Assembly (NCBI GenBank): GCA_964537685.1
Contig: CAZICM010000013.1
Coordinates: 129,851 to 193,850 of the forward strand
DNA length: 64,000 nucleotides
Direction of reading: 5' to 3'
DNA from: CAZICM01 sp964537685
GTDB lineage: Bacteria; Myxococcota_A; Polyangia; Polyangiales; Polyangiaceae
Position numbers and translations under genes: made by a program. Positions within the stretch are counted from its first letter, which is position 1, and each line of letters starts with the position of its first letter. Shown piece after piece: positions 36,779 through 44,260 of the stretch. The notes below the pieces were generated by a model. That model made no database searches, was not told the origin of the DNA, and saw nothing but the letters and a program-made list of their open reading frames with translations.

Positions 36779-38201
36779 CCAAAGGCAAAACCAGCGTAAA
36801 ACGCGATCCTCTTCCCAATTTACTCTCTACAGTCACATCGCCCCCCAATAGGTGCGCAAAGCGCCGGCTGATCGCAAGCCCTAGACCCGTACCGCCATAC
36901 TGCCGCGTTCTTGATGTATCAATCTGCTTAAAAGGCTGAAATAGCATTGATATCTTTTCTGGATCAATACCAATTCCCGTGTCTTCAACCGCAAGTGCCA
37001 GCCATTCGCCTTGCGCGTTCTTCTGGATGCCTGTGCGAAGGGTAATCTCTCCATTGCTCGTGAATTTCGCCGCATTGCTTAACAGATTCAGCATCACCTG
37101 CTTGACTTTTATTCTATCACAGCGAAACTCCCGGAGATTTTCGCCCCGCTCCAGTTTAAATTGATTGTTGTTCTTCTTCGCCAAACCCGAAACAGATGCA
37201 CTCAGCTCATCCAGCAGTTCATTCAATTGAATTTCACAAACATTCAATGAGACTTTGCCCGCTTCAACTTTGGACAGATCGAGAATATCCCCAATAATAC
37301 CCAGCAAATGCTTGCCTGCCGATTGAATTTTCTCGAGATCATCATAAATGACTGGGTCCGTCGCCGGTCCGGCGCTCTCCGCGATCAGCTCGCTATAGCC
37401 GATAATCGCATTGAGGGGCGTGCGGAGCTCGTGGCTCATATTGGCCAAAAACTCGGTCTTGGCGCGGTTCGCCGCCTCTGCCTCATCCCGGGCCTGCACA
37501 AGCTCCACCGTCCGTTCCGCAATGGTTTCCTCTAGATGCTGGTTGACATTTGCAAGCTCAAGCCGCTGCCTTGCAATTTCATCGTTATTCTTTTGCAGCT
37601 CTCCGTTTCGCATCCTGAGCTCGCGGCTATAATGCTCGACTTGGCGGCCCACCACGAAAATTAGCGAAATCATAAGAACAAAATAGGACACCGCCCCGAA
37701 TGTCACACCAAACATCCCATTCTCGGCAAGCACAGATATATTCATAACATCCGTGCTATAAAGAATTACGATGTTAATGGCGCAGAGGATACCCACATTG
37801 ATGGCCGCGCGCCATGTCCACAGGGCTGCGCACAGGGCAACGCCAATGGTGAGATACAGAGGAAGCGTCGCCTTTGACGCTCTATCCAACACCGAAGCCA
37901 AACAATAAAAATTAACGGCCGCGATGAGCATACCAATCATAACAATGGCAGCTACTCTGAGATGGCCGCGCCGCACGATCCAATACACAAAAACAAAAGC
38001 CAGCAATGAACCCAAATCGCTGGCCACGGAAAATAGGGCGGGCTTCAAGATGGCAAACAGCACCAAATTGAGAGCCATCATCCCGATAAGCGTCAACAGC
38101 CATGCATTAAAAGCCCGCCCCTTCACAGCATCAGCCGGAGCAGGCGCAGCGCAGTAAACGAGGCGATCCCAGATGTGCACGGCGTATGAATGTCCGGCCA
38201 A
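36750..38201 (-). CDS. Membrane sensor histidine kinase (orphan, tandem copy 1)
   Basis: 483 residues from a TTG at 38201 (a GTG at 38180 is an alternative). About six membrane helices in residues 30-190 (LLTLIGMMALNLVLFAIL, VAAIVMIGMLIAAVNFYCL), coiled coil, HisKA (FLANMSHELRTPLNAIIGYS), HATPase with N box MLNLLSNAAKFTSNG, DTGIGID and GTGLGLAISRRFA. The sensor region is entirely in the membrane, MASE-like. First gene of the kinase pair; a sigma-factor gene ends just upstream (38229) on the same strand. Confidence 0.9.
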   Translation of the reverse strand: MAGHSYAVHIWDRLVYCAAPAPADAVKGRAFNAWLLTLIGMMALNLVLFAILKPALFSVASDLGSLLAFVFVYWIVRRGHLRVAAIVMIGMLIAAVNFYCLASVLDRASKATLPLYLTIGVALCAALWTWRAAINVGILCAINIVILYSTDVMNISVLAENGMFGVTFGAVSYFVLMISLIFVVGRQVEHYSRELRMRNGELQKNNDEIARQRLELANVNQHLEETIAERTVELVQARDEAEAANRAKTEFLANMSHELRTPLNAIIGYSELIAESAGPATDPVIYDDLEKIQSAGKHLLGIIGDILDLSKVEAGKVSLNVCEIQLNELLDELSASVSGLAKKNNNQFKLERGENLREFRCDRIKVKQVMLNLLSNAAKFTSNGEITLRTGIQKNAQGEWLALAVEDTGIGIDPEKISMLFQPFKQIDTSRTRQYGGTGLGLAISRRFAHLLGGDVTVESKLGRGSRFTLVLPLDERGGVFRE

Positions 38202-38228
38202 TCCCGATCGCGGTCAAGGGTGCGATGG

Positions 38229-39278
38229 CTATTTCTTCATGCCGTCGAAATCGATTGAAGAGCTTGTTTTACCGCTCTTCTTGCTCCCGAAATCGAAGCT
38301 CGGCTTGACAGGCTTGGGCGTCACCGAAGGCGGCGTTGAGGTCGGACTCGTTTTCTGAAGTGTTGTGGGCACGGGTTTCGATTTCTCATCGCTCGTGGTC
38401 GGAGGCGTCGATATCGGCGCGGGTACCGCGCTCACCGTGGGTGCCGGAAGAGGCGCGCTGCTTTGAACCGGAGGCGGCGCATTTAAAGCCTTATCGGCCC
38501 GCTCGCGCGCATCGCGCACCTTGGGCTCCGCATCGCCCGCCGGATCGAGTTTCGCGGCTTCATCCAAACCATCGAGACAGGCCCTGTAGTCCGCCGAATC
38601 GCACTTCCGCAGCGCATCCTCACGCATCGCCCGCGCCCGCTCCAAAGGCGAAGGCTCGGGCGGAACAACGCTCGGCCCAGGCTTATCAGGAAGCGCCTGC
38701 GGCACCTCCTCGGGCTTTTTGAAAATTCGCCACAGCACAAATGCGAGCGCACACAGCGCGGCCACCGCGGCCAGCTCCGAAAGCCAGCGCTCCTTCATCC
38801 AGCGCCGCATTCTCGATACCCGCTGCCGCACGCGCGTCGCCGGAACATTTTCTTCAGCGGCGATGCTCTCTAACTTTTCGCCCTCTCCCTCACGCGCCAT
38901 CCACGCGAGCGTCTTTTTGGCATCGCCTTCCGGACCGGCTTGTTTTTCAGCCCATTCAGCGAGAGCCCGCTCTTCATAGGGAGGCGCATGCGCTTCCAGC
39001 TCCACAAGCTCAGCCGTCGGCTCCCTCGTCACGCGCCGGTGATGATCGACGACTTTGTGGCGCGCAATTCCGAGCAGCCATTTTCGAAGCTCCGTGGCAT
39101 CGCCCGGAACCGAAGGCGAAGAAAGCGCATCGAGCAGCACCGTTTGAACCACATCGTCGACATCCGAAGCGGGCACGCGCCTTCTCACGTAATCTTCCAG
39201 CATGCGGCGCACATCCGCGTCAGCCAGGGGATTCAACGCTTTTTGGGGCTCTTCGCGCGTAGGCATTGAGACGCTCAT
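38229..39278 (-). CDS. ECF-type sigma factor fused to a membrane helix and periplasmic tail
   Basis: 349 residues from the ATG at 39278 (TTG 39287 and ATG 39266 are alternatives). Region 2 at about 20-85 (DVDDVVQTVLLDAL, LRKWLLGIARHKVVDHHRR) and region 4 at about 118-165 (LESIAAEENVPATRVRQRVSRMRRWM). Then one membrane helix (167-186, LAAVAALCALAFVLWRIF) and a 160-residue outer part: a TPR-like helical segment (ERARAMREDALRKCDSADYRACLDGLDEAAKL) and a Pro/Ser/Thr-rich tail. This joins the sigma factor and a possible sensor in one chain, with no separate anti-sigma gene nearby. It is divergent from the L,D-transpeptidase gene. Confidence 0.85.
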   Translation of the reverse strand: MSVSMPTREEPQKALNPLADADVRRMLEDYVRRRVPASDVDDVVQTVLLDALSSPSVPGDATELRKWLLGIARHKVVDHHRRVTREPTAELVELEAHAPPYEERALAEWAEKQAGPEGDAKKTLAWMAREGEGEKLESIAAEENVPATRVRQRVSRMRRWMKERWLSELAAVAALCALAFVLWRIFKKPEEVPQALPDKPGPSVVPPEPSPLERARAMREDALRKCDSADYRACLDGLDEAAKLDPAGDAEPKVRDARERADKALNAPPPVQSSAPLPAPTVSAVPAPISTPPTTSDEKSKPVPTTLQKTSPTSTPPSVTPKPVKPSFDFGSKKSGKTSSSIDFDGMKK

Positions 39279-39306
39279 CGATCGCAAATCGGCCGGTGCA
39301 AAACAA

Positions 39307-39385
39307 GTGTGACGGAGCCCGGCGATTTTTTTTCATTTTTTATTCAGTTTTTTTTCGGGGGCTCCGCCGCGATTTTTCGTCACAC
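39307..39385. promoter_or_regulatory. Divergent regulatory region with mirrored CGTCACAC boxes and T-tracts
   Basis: CGTCACAC occurs at 39378-39385 on the plus strand and at 39314-39307 on the minus strand, each 35-36 bases before the start of the gene it faces (39413 and 39278). CGTC is a common -10 element of ECF sigma promoters, so this may be where the neighbouring sigma factor acts on its own gene and the transpeptidase. Between them GGAGCCC (39314-39320) and GGGCTCC (39359-39365) form an inverted repeat around an AT-rich core with runs of 8, 6 and 8 T. Confidence 0.5.
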
Positions 39386-39412
39386 AAAACGGCCGCCGCA
39401 CGACATCGGGTC

Positions 39413-39937
39413 ATGAAAGCAAAAACCCTGTGTCTCGCCGCATTCTGTTCGCTTCTGGCTTCCTTTCATGGAGACGCCTTAGCCACCGGTGAAAACAAGG
39501 CCGTGGACGAAATCCGCGTCGACAAAAGCGAACACAAGCTTGAACTCATCAAAGATGGGCAAGCCATCAAGACCTATAAAGTGGCCATCGGAAGCGGGGG
39601 CCTCGGCCCAAAGCGCTACGAGGGAGACCGCACCACCCCAACCGGCACGTACCGGATTTCAGGCCGTTTTAAAGGGTTATTTCATCAATTTATGGTGGTG
39701 AGCTATCCCAACGAAGAAGACCGGCAGCGCTTTGCCGAGCTGAAGAAAAAGGGCGAAGTTCCCGCGGGGCGCGGCGTCGGCCATGGCATTGGTATCCATG
39801 GCGTGGGCAACAAAGACTGGAACGGCGTTCACAAACAATCCGACTGGACCCTCGGTTGTATTGCACTGGATGACAATGAAATTGACGAAGTAGCCAAATT
39901 CGTAAAAGATGGCACCCGCCTGGTCATCACCGATTAA
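39413..39937 (+). CDS. Exported L,D-transpeptidase (YkuD/YafK type)
   Basis: 174 residues from the ATG at 39413; the longer frame from 39266 crosses the divergent promoter. Signal peptide MKAKTLCLAAFCSLLASFHGDALATG. YkuD domain: RVDKSEHKLELIKDGQAIKTYKVAIG, GDRTTPTGTYRI, catalytic region GHGIGIHGVG ... DWTLGCIAL with His and the nucleophile Cys in place. It would crosslink peptidoglycan or attach proteins to it in the periplasm. Control by the divergent sigma factor is inferred from position. Confidence 0.92.
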   Translation: MKAKTLCLAAFCSLLASFHGDALATGENKAVDEIRVDKSEHKLELIKDGQAIKTYKVAIGSGGLGPKRYEGDRTTPTGTYRISGRFKGLFHQFMVVSYPNEEDRQRFAELKKKGEVPAGRGVGHGIGIHGVGNKDWNGVHKQSDWTLGCIALDDNEIDEVAKFVKDGTRLVITD

Positions 39938-40075
39938 ACGACAAATCCCTTCGTATATTTATTAAACTCAGACGATTCCTATTCTATCGATTTAGCCTTC
40001 AATTCCCAGTGCAAAAAAATGGCAGCGCTTGCATTGTATTCACGGCGCCGCCTTCGGTGTTAGAACTCGCACGCT

Positions 40076-40540
40076 ATGGCAAGGCAGCACTGGCTCATTA
40101 AAAGTGAGCCGCTCAAATATTCCTTCGCACAACTCGTCCGCGAGGAACGAACGACCTGGGACGGCGTGCGGAATTTCGAGGCGAGGGCTGCCTTGAGGGC
40201 GATGAAAGAAGGCGATTTAGCGCTCTTTTATCACTCCAACGAAGGCAAATGCATCGTGGGCGTTGCCCGTATCGTGCGCGAAGCCTTTCCCGATCCAACC
40301 GCGGGGGAAGAAGACTGGAGCGCGGTGGATATCGCGGCCGTGTCTGTCCTAAAACAGCCTGTTTCCCTGGACACCATCCGAAGCGATCCGACCCTATCGG
40401 ACATGGCCTTGCTCAAGCGCGCGCGCCTCTCCGTGCTGGCCGTTACGGCTCCGCATTTCGAAAGGATTTTAGAGCTCGGCAAGACGAAGCTGAGCGAACG
40501 AAAACGCGGCGCCAAAACCAAAAAAAGCGAGAGTGCTTGA
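40076..40540 (+). CDS. EVE domain protein
   Basis: 154 residues. N-terminal WLIKSEPLKYSFAQLVREERTTWDGVRNFEARAALRAMKEGD and FYHSNEGKCIVGVARIVREAFPDPTA are the EVE (PUA-like) hallmark, as in thymocyte nuclear protein 1. EVE domains bind modified bases in nucleic acids. The tail is Lys/Arg-rich (ERKRGAKTKKSES). Stand-alone gene. The 138 bases before it (39938-40075) show no feature. Confidence 0.92.
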   Translation: MARQHWLIKSEPLKYSFAQLVREERTTWDGVRNFEARAALRAMKEGDLALFYHSNEGKCIVGVARIVREAFPDPTAGEEDWSAVDIAAVSVLKQPVSLDTIRSDPTLSDMALLKRARLSVLAVTAPHFERILELGKTKLSERKRGAKTKKSESA

Positions 40541-40573
40541 CGCGGCGCCGCGAGCTAATGACCCTTCGCCCCC

Positions 40574-41305
40574 GTGAAGAGCATCGATACCGGACGCAGC
40601 TTTGGGATTCTGATTTTGTTGGCCTGCGGGCCTTGGCTTTCAAGCTGCTCCGGCCCGCCCGTGACAACGTCCCTTTCGGGCGAGCCTGTCTGCCCGGATT
40701 ACGAGCTTGGCGCGACCCGCACGAAGATGCAGGGAGGACTGCGGTTTCCGGTGATGCTCACCATCACCGAGGGCTCGACGCCCGTACTCAAGACGATGAT
40801 CTTGGGCCGCCGCAGTGACCAAGATCAGATGACGCGCATTCTGCTGACGGACTCCAACGACAAGTACACCGTTGAGTTTGCTCAATGCGAAAACGAGCGG
40901 GCGCCGCGCCCCGTAACCGGCCGTTCGGAAACCAAAGAAGCCGCCCGTTATGAATGCGGCAGCGCATCGGCCTACTCGACGATTACGCTCGAAACCAAGA
41001 AGGGCGACCTGTCCACCCACGCGCTCGCATTTGCCGCGCCTCCCAAACCCGAGTGCTGGATGACCGATATTCCCGCCGCGGCAAAAGCCGATGCGGCCGA
41101 TGCGGGTGCAGACGCGGGCGGCGCGGATGCTGGACAGGATGCGGGAGAAGCATCGGCGGACGCGGGCGATGCGGATGCTGGCCAAGCGGCGGACGCGGGT
41201 GATGAGGATGCCGGACAAGACGCCGGTTCCAATCCCGATGCGGGCAGCGCAAAAGACGCAGGCAAAGGCGAGGATGGGAAGAAGAAGGGCGCCGCTAAGC
41301 CTTAG
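40574..41305 (+). CDS. Lipoprotein with Asp-Ala-Gly repeat tail
   Basis: 243 residues from a GTG at 40574. Lipobox in GPWLSSC. The middle (about 40-165) is strand-rich with four Cys (VCPDY, FAQCEN, YECGSAS, PECWMT). Residues about 178-230 are repeats of DAG/DAGxDAG (AADAGADAGGADAGQDAG...), ending in a basic tail (GKGEDGKKKGAAKP). DAG-type acidic tails are frequent in myxobacterial lipoproteins. Function unknown. Its end overlaps the convergent desaturase gene by 11 bases. Confidence 0.75.
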   Translation: MKSIDTGRSFGILILLACGPWLSSCSGPPVTTSLSGEPVCPDYELGATRTKMQGGLRFPVMLTITEGSTPVLKTMILGRRSDQDQMTRILLTDSNDKYTVEFAQCENERAPRPVTGRSETKEAARYECGSASAYSTITLETKKGDLSTHALAFAAPPKPECWMTDIPAAAKADAADAGADAGGADAGQDAGEASADAGDADAGQAADAGDEDAGQDAGSNPDAGSAKDAGKGEDGKKKGAAKP

Positions 41306-42119
41306 AGGGAGGCGGCGTAATCGGCAGGCTGGGCGTCATCTTGGCCGGATTGAAGACGTTTGCTCGCTTGTGATGATTGGCATGCATATAGATGCCAAAC
41401 CAAAGCCAATTGCCGACTTTGTAGAAGCCATGATTGAGATTCACCGGCTTGAAATCCTTCTCGGGCGAGAAGGCATTGTGGGTCGACCAATTGAAGTGCA
41501 CCAAGTGCAAAAAGCCCACCACCGAAGACGGAACGAAGAAGCAAAAGAACGCGAACGGACCTAGAAAGCGATACCAGGTGAAGATCAGCAACAGGTTCGT
41601 TCCATAGCTCACATAGGCGCGGAGCTGCTCGTAGCGGTGATTCTCTTCTGTGTCGCCAAAGAGCTCGAAATAAATCTTTTGCAACTGCCGCTCGACGCCG
41701 ATCACCGTCTTCACCAAAAACGCCCAATAGCCTGAAATCACCGGATGAGGATCGCGCTCCACATCATCCGAATAGCGGTGATGGCGCTGATGAATGACTT
41801 CCCAAGAAGCGAAGCGCGTAAGCACCACAACCCCGCACAGCTCGCCGACGATGCGGTTAACCGCGCGAGGAAAACTGTTGTGCGTCGCATTGTGAATAAA
41901 CACGCTGCACAAAATCTGCAGATGACAAATCAGCGGTAAAAGAAGCCAATAACGATGATCCCACACCTCGATCAAAGGCTTGTGGTTCAGCGTGTACATC
42001 ATGGCGAGCAGACAGGCGCACGAAACGAAGTAAAAACCGTCGTACCAAAGGTAAAAGTAACGGTTACGCCGAAGCTGCGTAAACGGAAGCGAAGTCAGCG
42101 TTGAAACGATGGCTGTCAC
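41295..42119 (-). CDS. Fatty acid desaturase family membrane enzyme
   Basis: 274 residues from a GTG at 42119 with GGAG 9 bases upstream (a TTG at 42134 has no ribosome site). Three His boxes bind the di-iron centre: HNATHN, HQRHHR and HANHHK. Four membrane helices are likely (FYFVSCACLLAMMYTL, YWLLLPLICHLQILCSVFI, LLLIFTWYRFLGPFAFFCFF, VVGFLHLVHF). It inserts a double bond or hydroxyl group into a lipid acyl chain. Divergent from a second desaturase at 42407; the 287 bases between hold no clear gene. Confidence 0.88.
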   Translation of the reverse strand: MTAIVSTLTSLPFTQLRRNRYFYLWYDGFYFVSCACLLAMMYTLNHKPLIEVWDHRYWLLLPLICHLQILCSVFIHNATHNSFPRAVNRIVGELCGVVVLTRFASWEVIHQRHHRYSDDVERDPHPVISGYWAFLVKTVIGVERQLQKIYFELFGDTEENHRYEQLRAYVSYGTNLLLIFTWYRFLGPFAFFCFFVPSSVVGFLHLVHFNWSTHNAFSPEKDFKPVNLNHGFYKVGNWLWFGIYMHANHHKRANVFNPAKMTPSLPITPPPSKA

Positions 42120-42406
42120 GGAGTGAGTCTCCAAAAAAGATCAAAAAGCCCGGCCATTCCAAGGGATTTCACAAGCCGGCCTTCCCAGCGGCGCATGCTA
42201 ACAAAAGCTCCGCCGCCTTTGGACGCCCGAAACGCATGTTGGAACATATCCACGCGCGCCCGGCCTAAGCCTCCCTACCAAAGCCCAGTGCATCAGGTCC
42301 ATGAACATCAACGTGCGAATTTCCGTTCGCATCCCGCAACGCCCCGTCAGCGCTTCCCACACGGCACGCCGTTGTGTTCATGAAGCGGCAGGTGTAAAGC
42401 CAAAAC

Positions 42407-43405
42407 GTGTCTAGAACGGCGTCCGCGAAAGCCTCGAACAATCGCCTAAACCACGGCGAAACAAGCGCTTCGAACAGCGAGCCCCTGCTCGTAAAACATC
42501 CCGCCGAATGGCGGCAGATCGGCATCATCGCCACTTACCTTGGCCTGCTCGCCTCGATGTATTTCGTGCCCGCATGCCGCAACATCTTTTTCTTCGCGGC
42601 AGCCTGCTACTTCAGCTTTTTAAACACTGTCGTCATCCACAACCACCTGCACCAAGGCGTCTTTCACAGCCGCGCGATCAACATGATCTTCCGCTGTGTG
42701 CTGAGCTTTGGAGCGCTCTATCCGGCGTCCGCAAATATCCCTTCCCACAACCTCGTCCATCACCATTTCGACGACGACGGCCAGCCCGACTGGGCATCGC
42801 CCATTCATGTCAATTTCCGCTGGAACCTGCTCAATCTCATTCACTTTCCCAATGTCGCGGGCCCCAACACCTTCGCGGGCGTAAACCGCTGGATGGCCGT
42901 CTCCGCCAAAGGCAACTTCGCCCGCCAATACCTCATCGAAAACATCTTTGCCTTTGGCCTCACGGGCGTCCTGTTCTTCTTCGATTTTTGGACAACGCTC
43001 TTCTTCATTGTCCTGCCCCAGCTCTACGGCGCGCGCTGCATCTTGCGCATCAACCTCATCCAGCACGACGGCTGCGACATCCAAAGCGAATGGAACCACA
43101 GCCGCAATTTCGTCGGCCGCGCCTTTAACTGGATCATGTGCAACAACGGCTACCACACCATCCACCACAACCGCGCGGGCCTGCATTGGTCCGAACTCGC
43201 CCAAGCGCACGACCGCGAAGTCAAACCCCGCATCGACGAAAGCCTCGACGAACCGAGCATGGTGCTCTACTTGCTGCGCACCTACGTCGTTCATTTGGTG
43301 CGGCCCAAGCCCAAAGACGTGGCCCAAAAAGAACGCGGCTTTGCAGCATCCGGACTCGATCCCCGGGACATGCGCCGCGCCGCGGCCGAAGCCGCAAGTC
43401 TCTAA
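42407..43405 (+). CDS. Fatty acid desaturase family membrane enzyme
   Basis: 332 residues from a GTG at 42407. His boxes HNHLH, HNLVHHH and HTIHH; helices in residues 40-80 (IGIIATYLGLLASMYFV, IFFFAAACYFSFLNTVVI) and 170-215 (IFAFGLTGVLFFFDFWTTLFFIVL). The C-terminal 70 residues are hydrophilic and helical. It differs from the divergent desaturase in box spacing, so it probably acts on another substrate. The next gene begins directly at its stop (TAAATG), so they are cotranscribed. Confidence 0.88.
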   Translation: MSRTASAKASNNRLNHGETSASNSEPLLVKHPAEWRQIGIIATYLGLLASMYFVPACRNIFFFAAACYFSFLNTVVIHNHLHQGVFHSRAINMIFRCVLSFGALYPASANIPSHNLVHHHFDDDGQPDWASPIHVNFRWNLLNLIHFPNVAGPNTFAGVNRWMAVSAKGNFARQYLIENIFAFGLTGVLFFFDFWTTLFFIVLPQLYGARCILRINLIQHDGCDIQSEWNHSRNFVGRAFNWIMCNNGYHTIHHNRAGLHWSELAQAHDREVKPRIDESLDEPSMVLYLLRTYVVHLVRPKPKDVAQKERGFAASGLDPRDMRRAAAEAASL

Positions 43406-44260
43406 ATGCTGACCAAAGAAATCATGGGCCTTTTGGGCCTTGGCATCGTCTGGATCAATACGCTGCTCATTATCGCGGCTGCATTTAAAGATATTACAAG
43501 CCTATTTCATCGAATGGCATTCTTTCATTCCTGGAAGCCCGGTCAAACAGGCCCCGTGCTGCTCCGGGGAAGCATTCAAAGCGGCCAAGGTGAAGACGGC
43601 AGCGTCGCCGCCCACCGCATCGAGCAAATCGGCAGAAGCAGCGCCGATCCCGGAAAAAAGGCCATTATCTTCTCGGATAGAAGCTTTGCCTCCACGGTAT
43701 CCGGCGGCGTTTTTGTTCCGGCAGATCATCCTGAACACCCTATTTTCATCGCTCCGCAAGAGCGCGGCGCAGAAGTATGGGTGCCCCAATCCGGCTTAGA
43801 ACAAGAAGCCCGCTGCCCTTCGCTTCAGCATTTTGACGAAGCCTATGAAGCGGCCCGCAAAGCCAAAGGCTATCCCCGCACGGTCGAAGCCCGAATCGGC
43901 GCCGGACATTCTGTTTGGATTGCTGGCAATATCGATCAAAATGAATCCAAGCAGCCCACGCTTTCGCCGTCCGGACAGGGCGCACTGTTAATTTCCGCCT
44001 TAAATCCCCGGACCGAATTGCGCCGCCGCATAGCGCTGTCTGCATTGGCCATTGTTCTAATATTCGGCGCCGCGGCGGGAGCGAGCGCTCTCGCCCTCAG
44101 CAAACCCTATTTCGGAACGCTAAGCACGGTGGGCGGGGGCCTCTGCCTCATCTATTTCCTCCTTGTGCAGCCCGCGGGCACGGCCCTGCGCGCGCATATC
44201 CGCCTTCCGCATTTGGCTTTTCTGCGCGGCTCGTGGTCACGCGATTCAATTCGCTCGTGA
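43406..44260 (+). CDS. GIDE-like membrane protein, unknown function
   Basis: 284 residues. N-terminal helix (IMGLLGLGIVWINTLLIIAAAF), a soluble domain of about 180 residues, and two C-terminal helices (IALSALAIVLIFGAAAGASALAL, GGGLCLIYFLLVQPAG). The soluble part (VLLRGSIQSG..., VEARIGAGHSVWIAGNI) resembles the GIDE domain of MUL1-like proteins, which in bacteria have unknown roles. It directly follows the desaturase gene. Its 3' end overlaps the convergent subtilisin gene by 15 bases. Confidence 0.65.
   Translation: MLTKEIMGLLGLGIVWINTLLIIAAAFKDITSLFHRMAFFHSWKPGQTGPVLLRGSIQSGQGEDGSVAAHRIEQIGRSSADPGKKAIIFSDRSFASTVSGGVFVPADHPEHPIFIAPQERGAEVWVPQSGLEQEARCPSLQHFDEAYEAARKAKGYPRTVEARIGAGHSVWIAGNIDQNESKQPTLSPSGQGALLISALNPRTELRRRIALSALAIVLIFGAAAGASALALSKPYFGTLSTVGGGLCLIYFLLVQPAGTALRAHIRLPHLAFLRGSWSRDSIRS

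Noticed and set aside
39266..39412. Longer start for the L,D-transpeptidase
   Set aside because: It crosses the divergent promoter and T-tracts and would bury the signal peptide.
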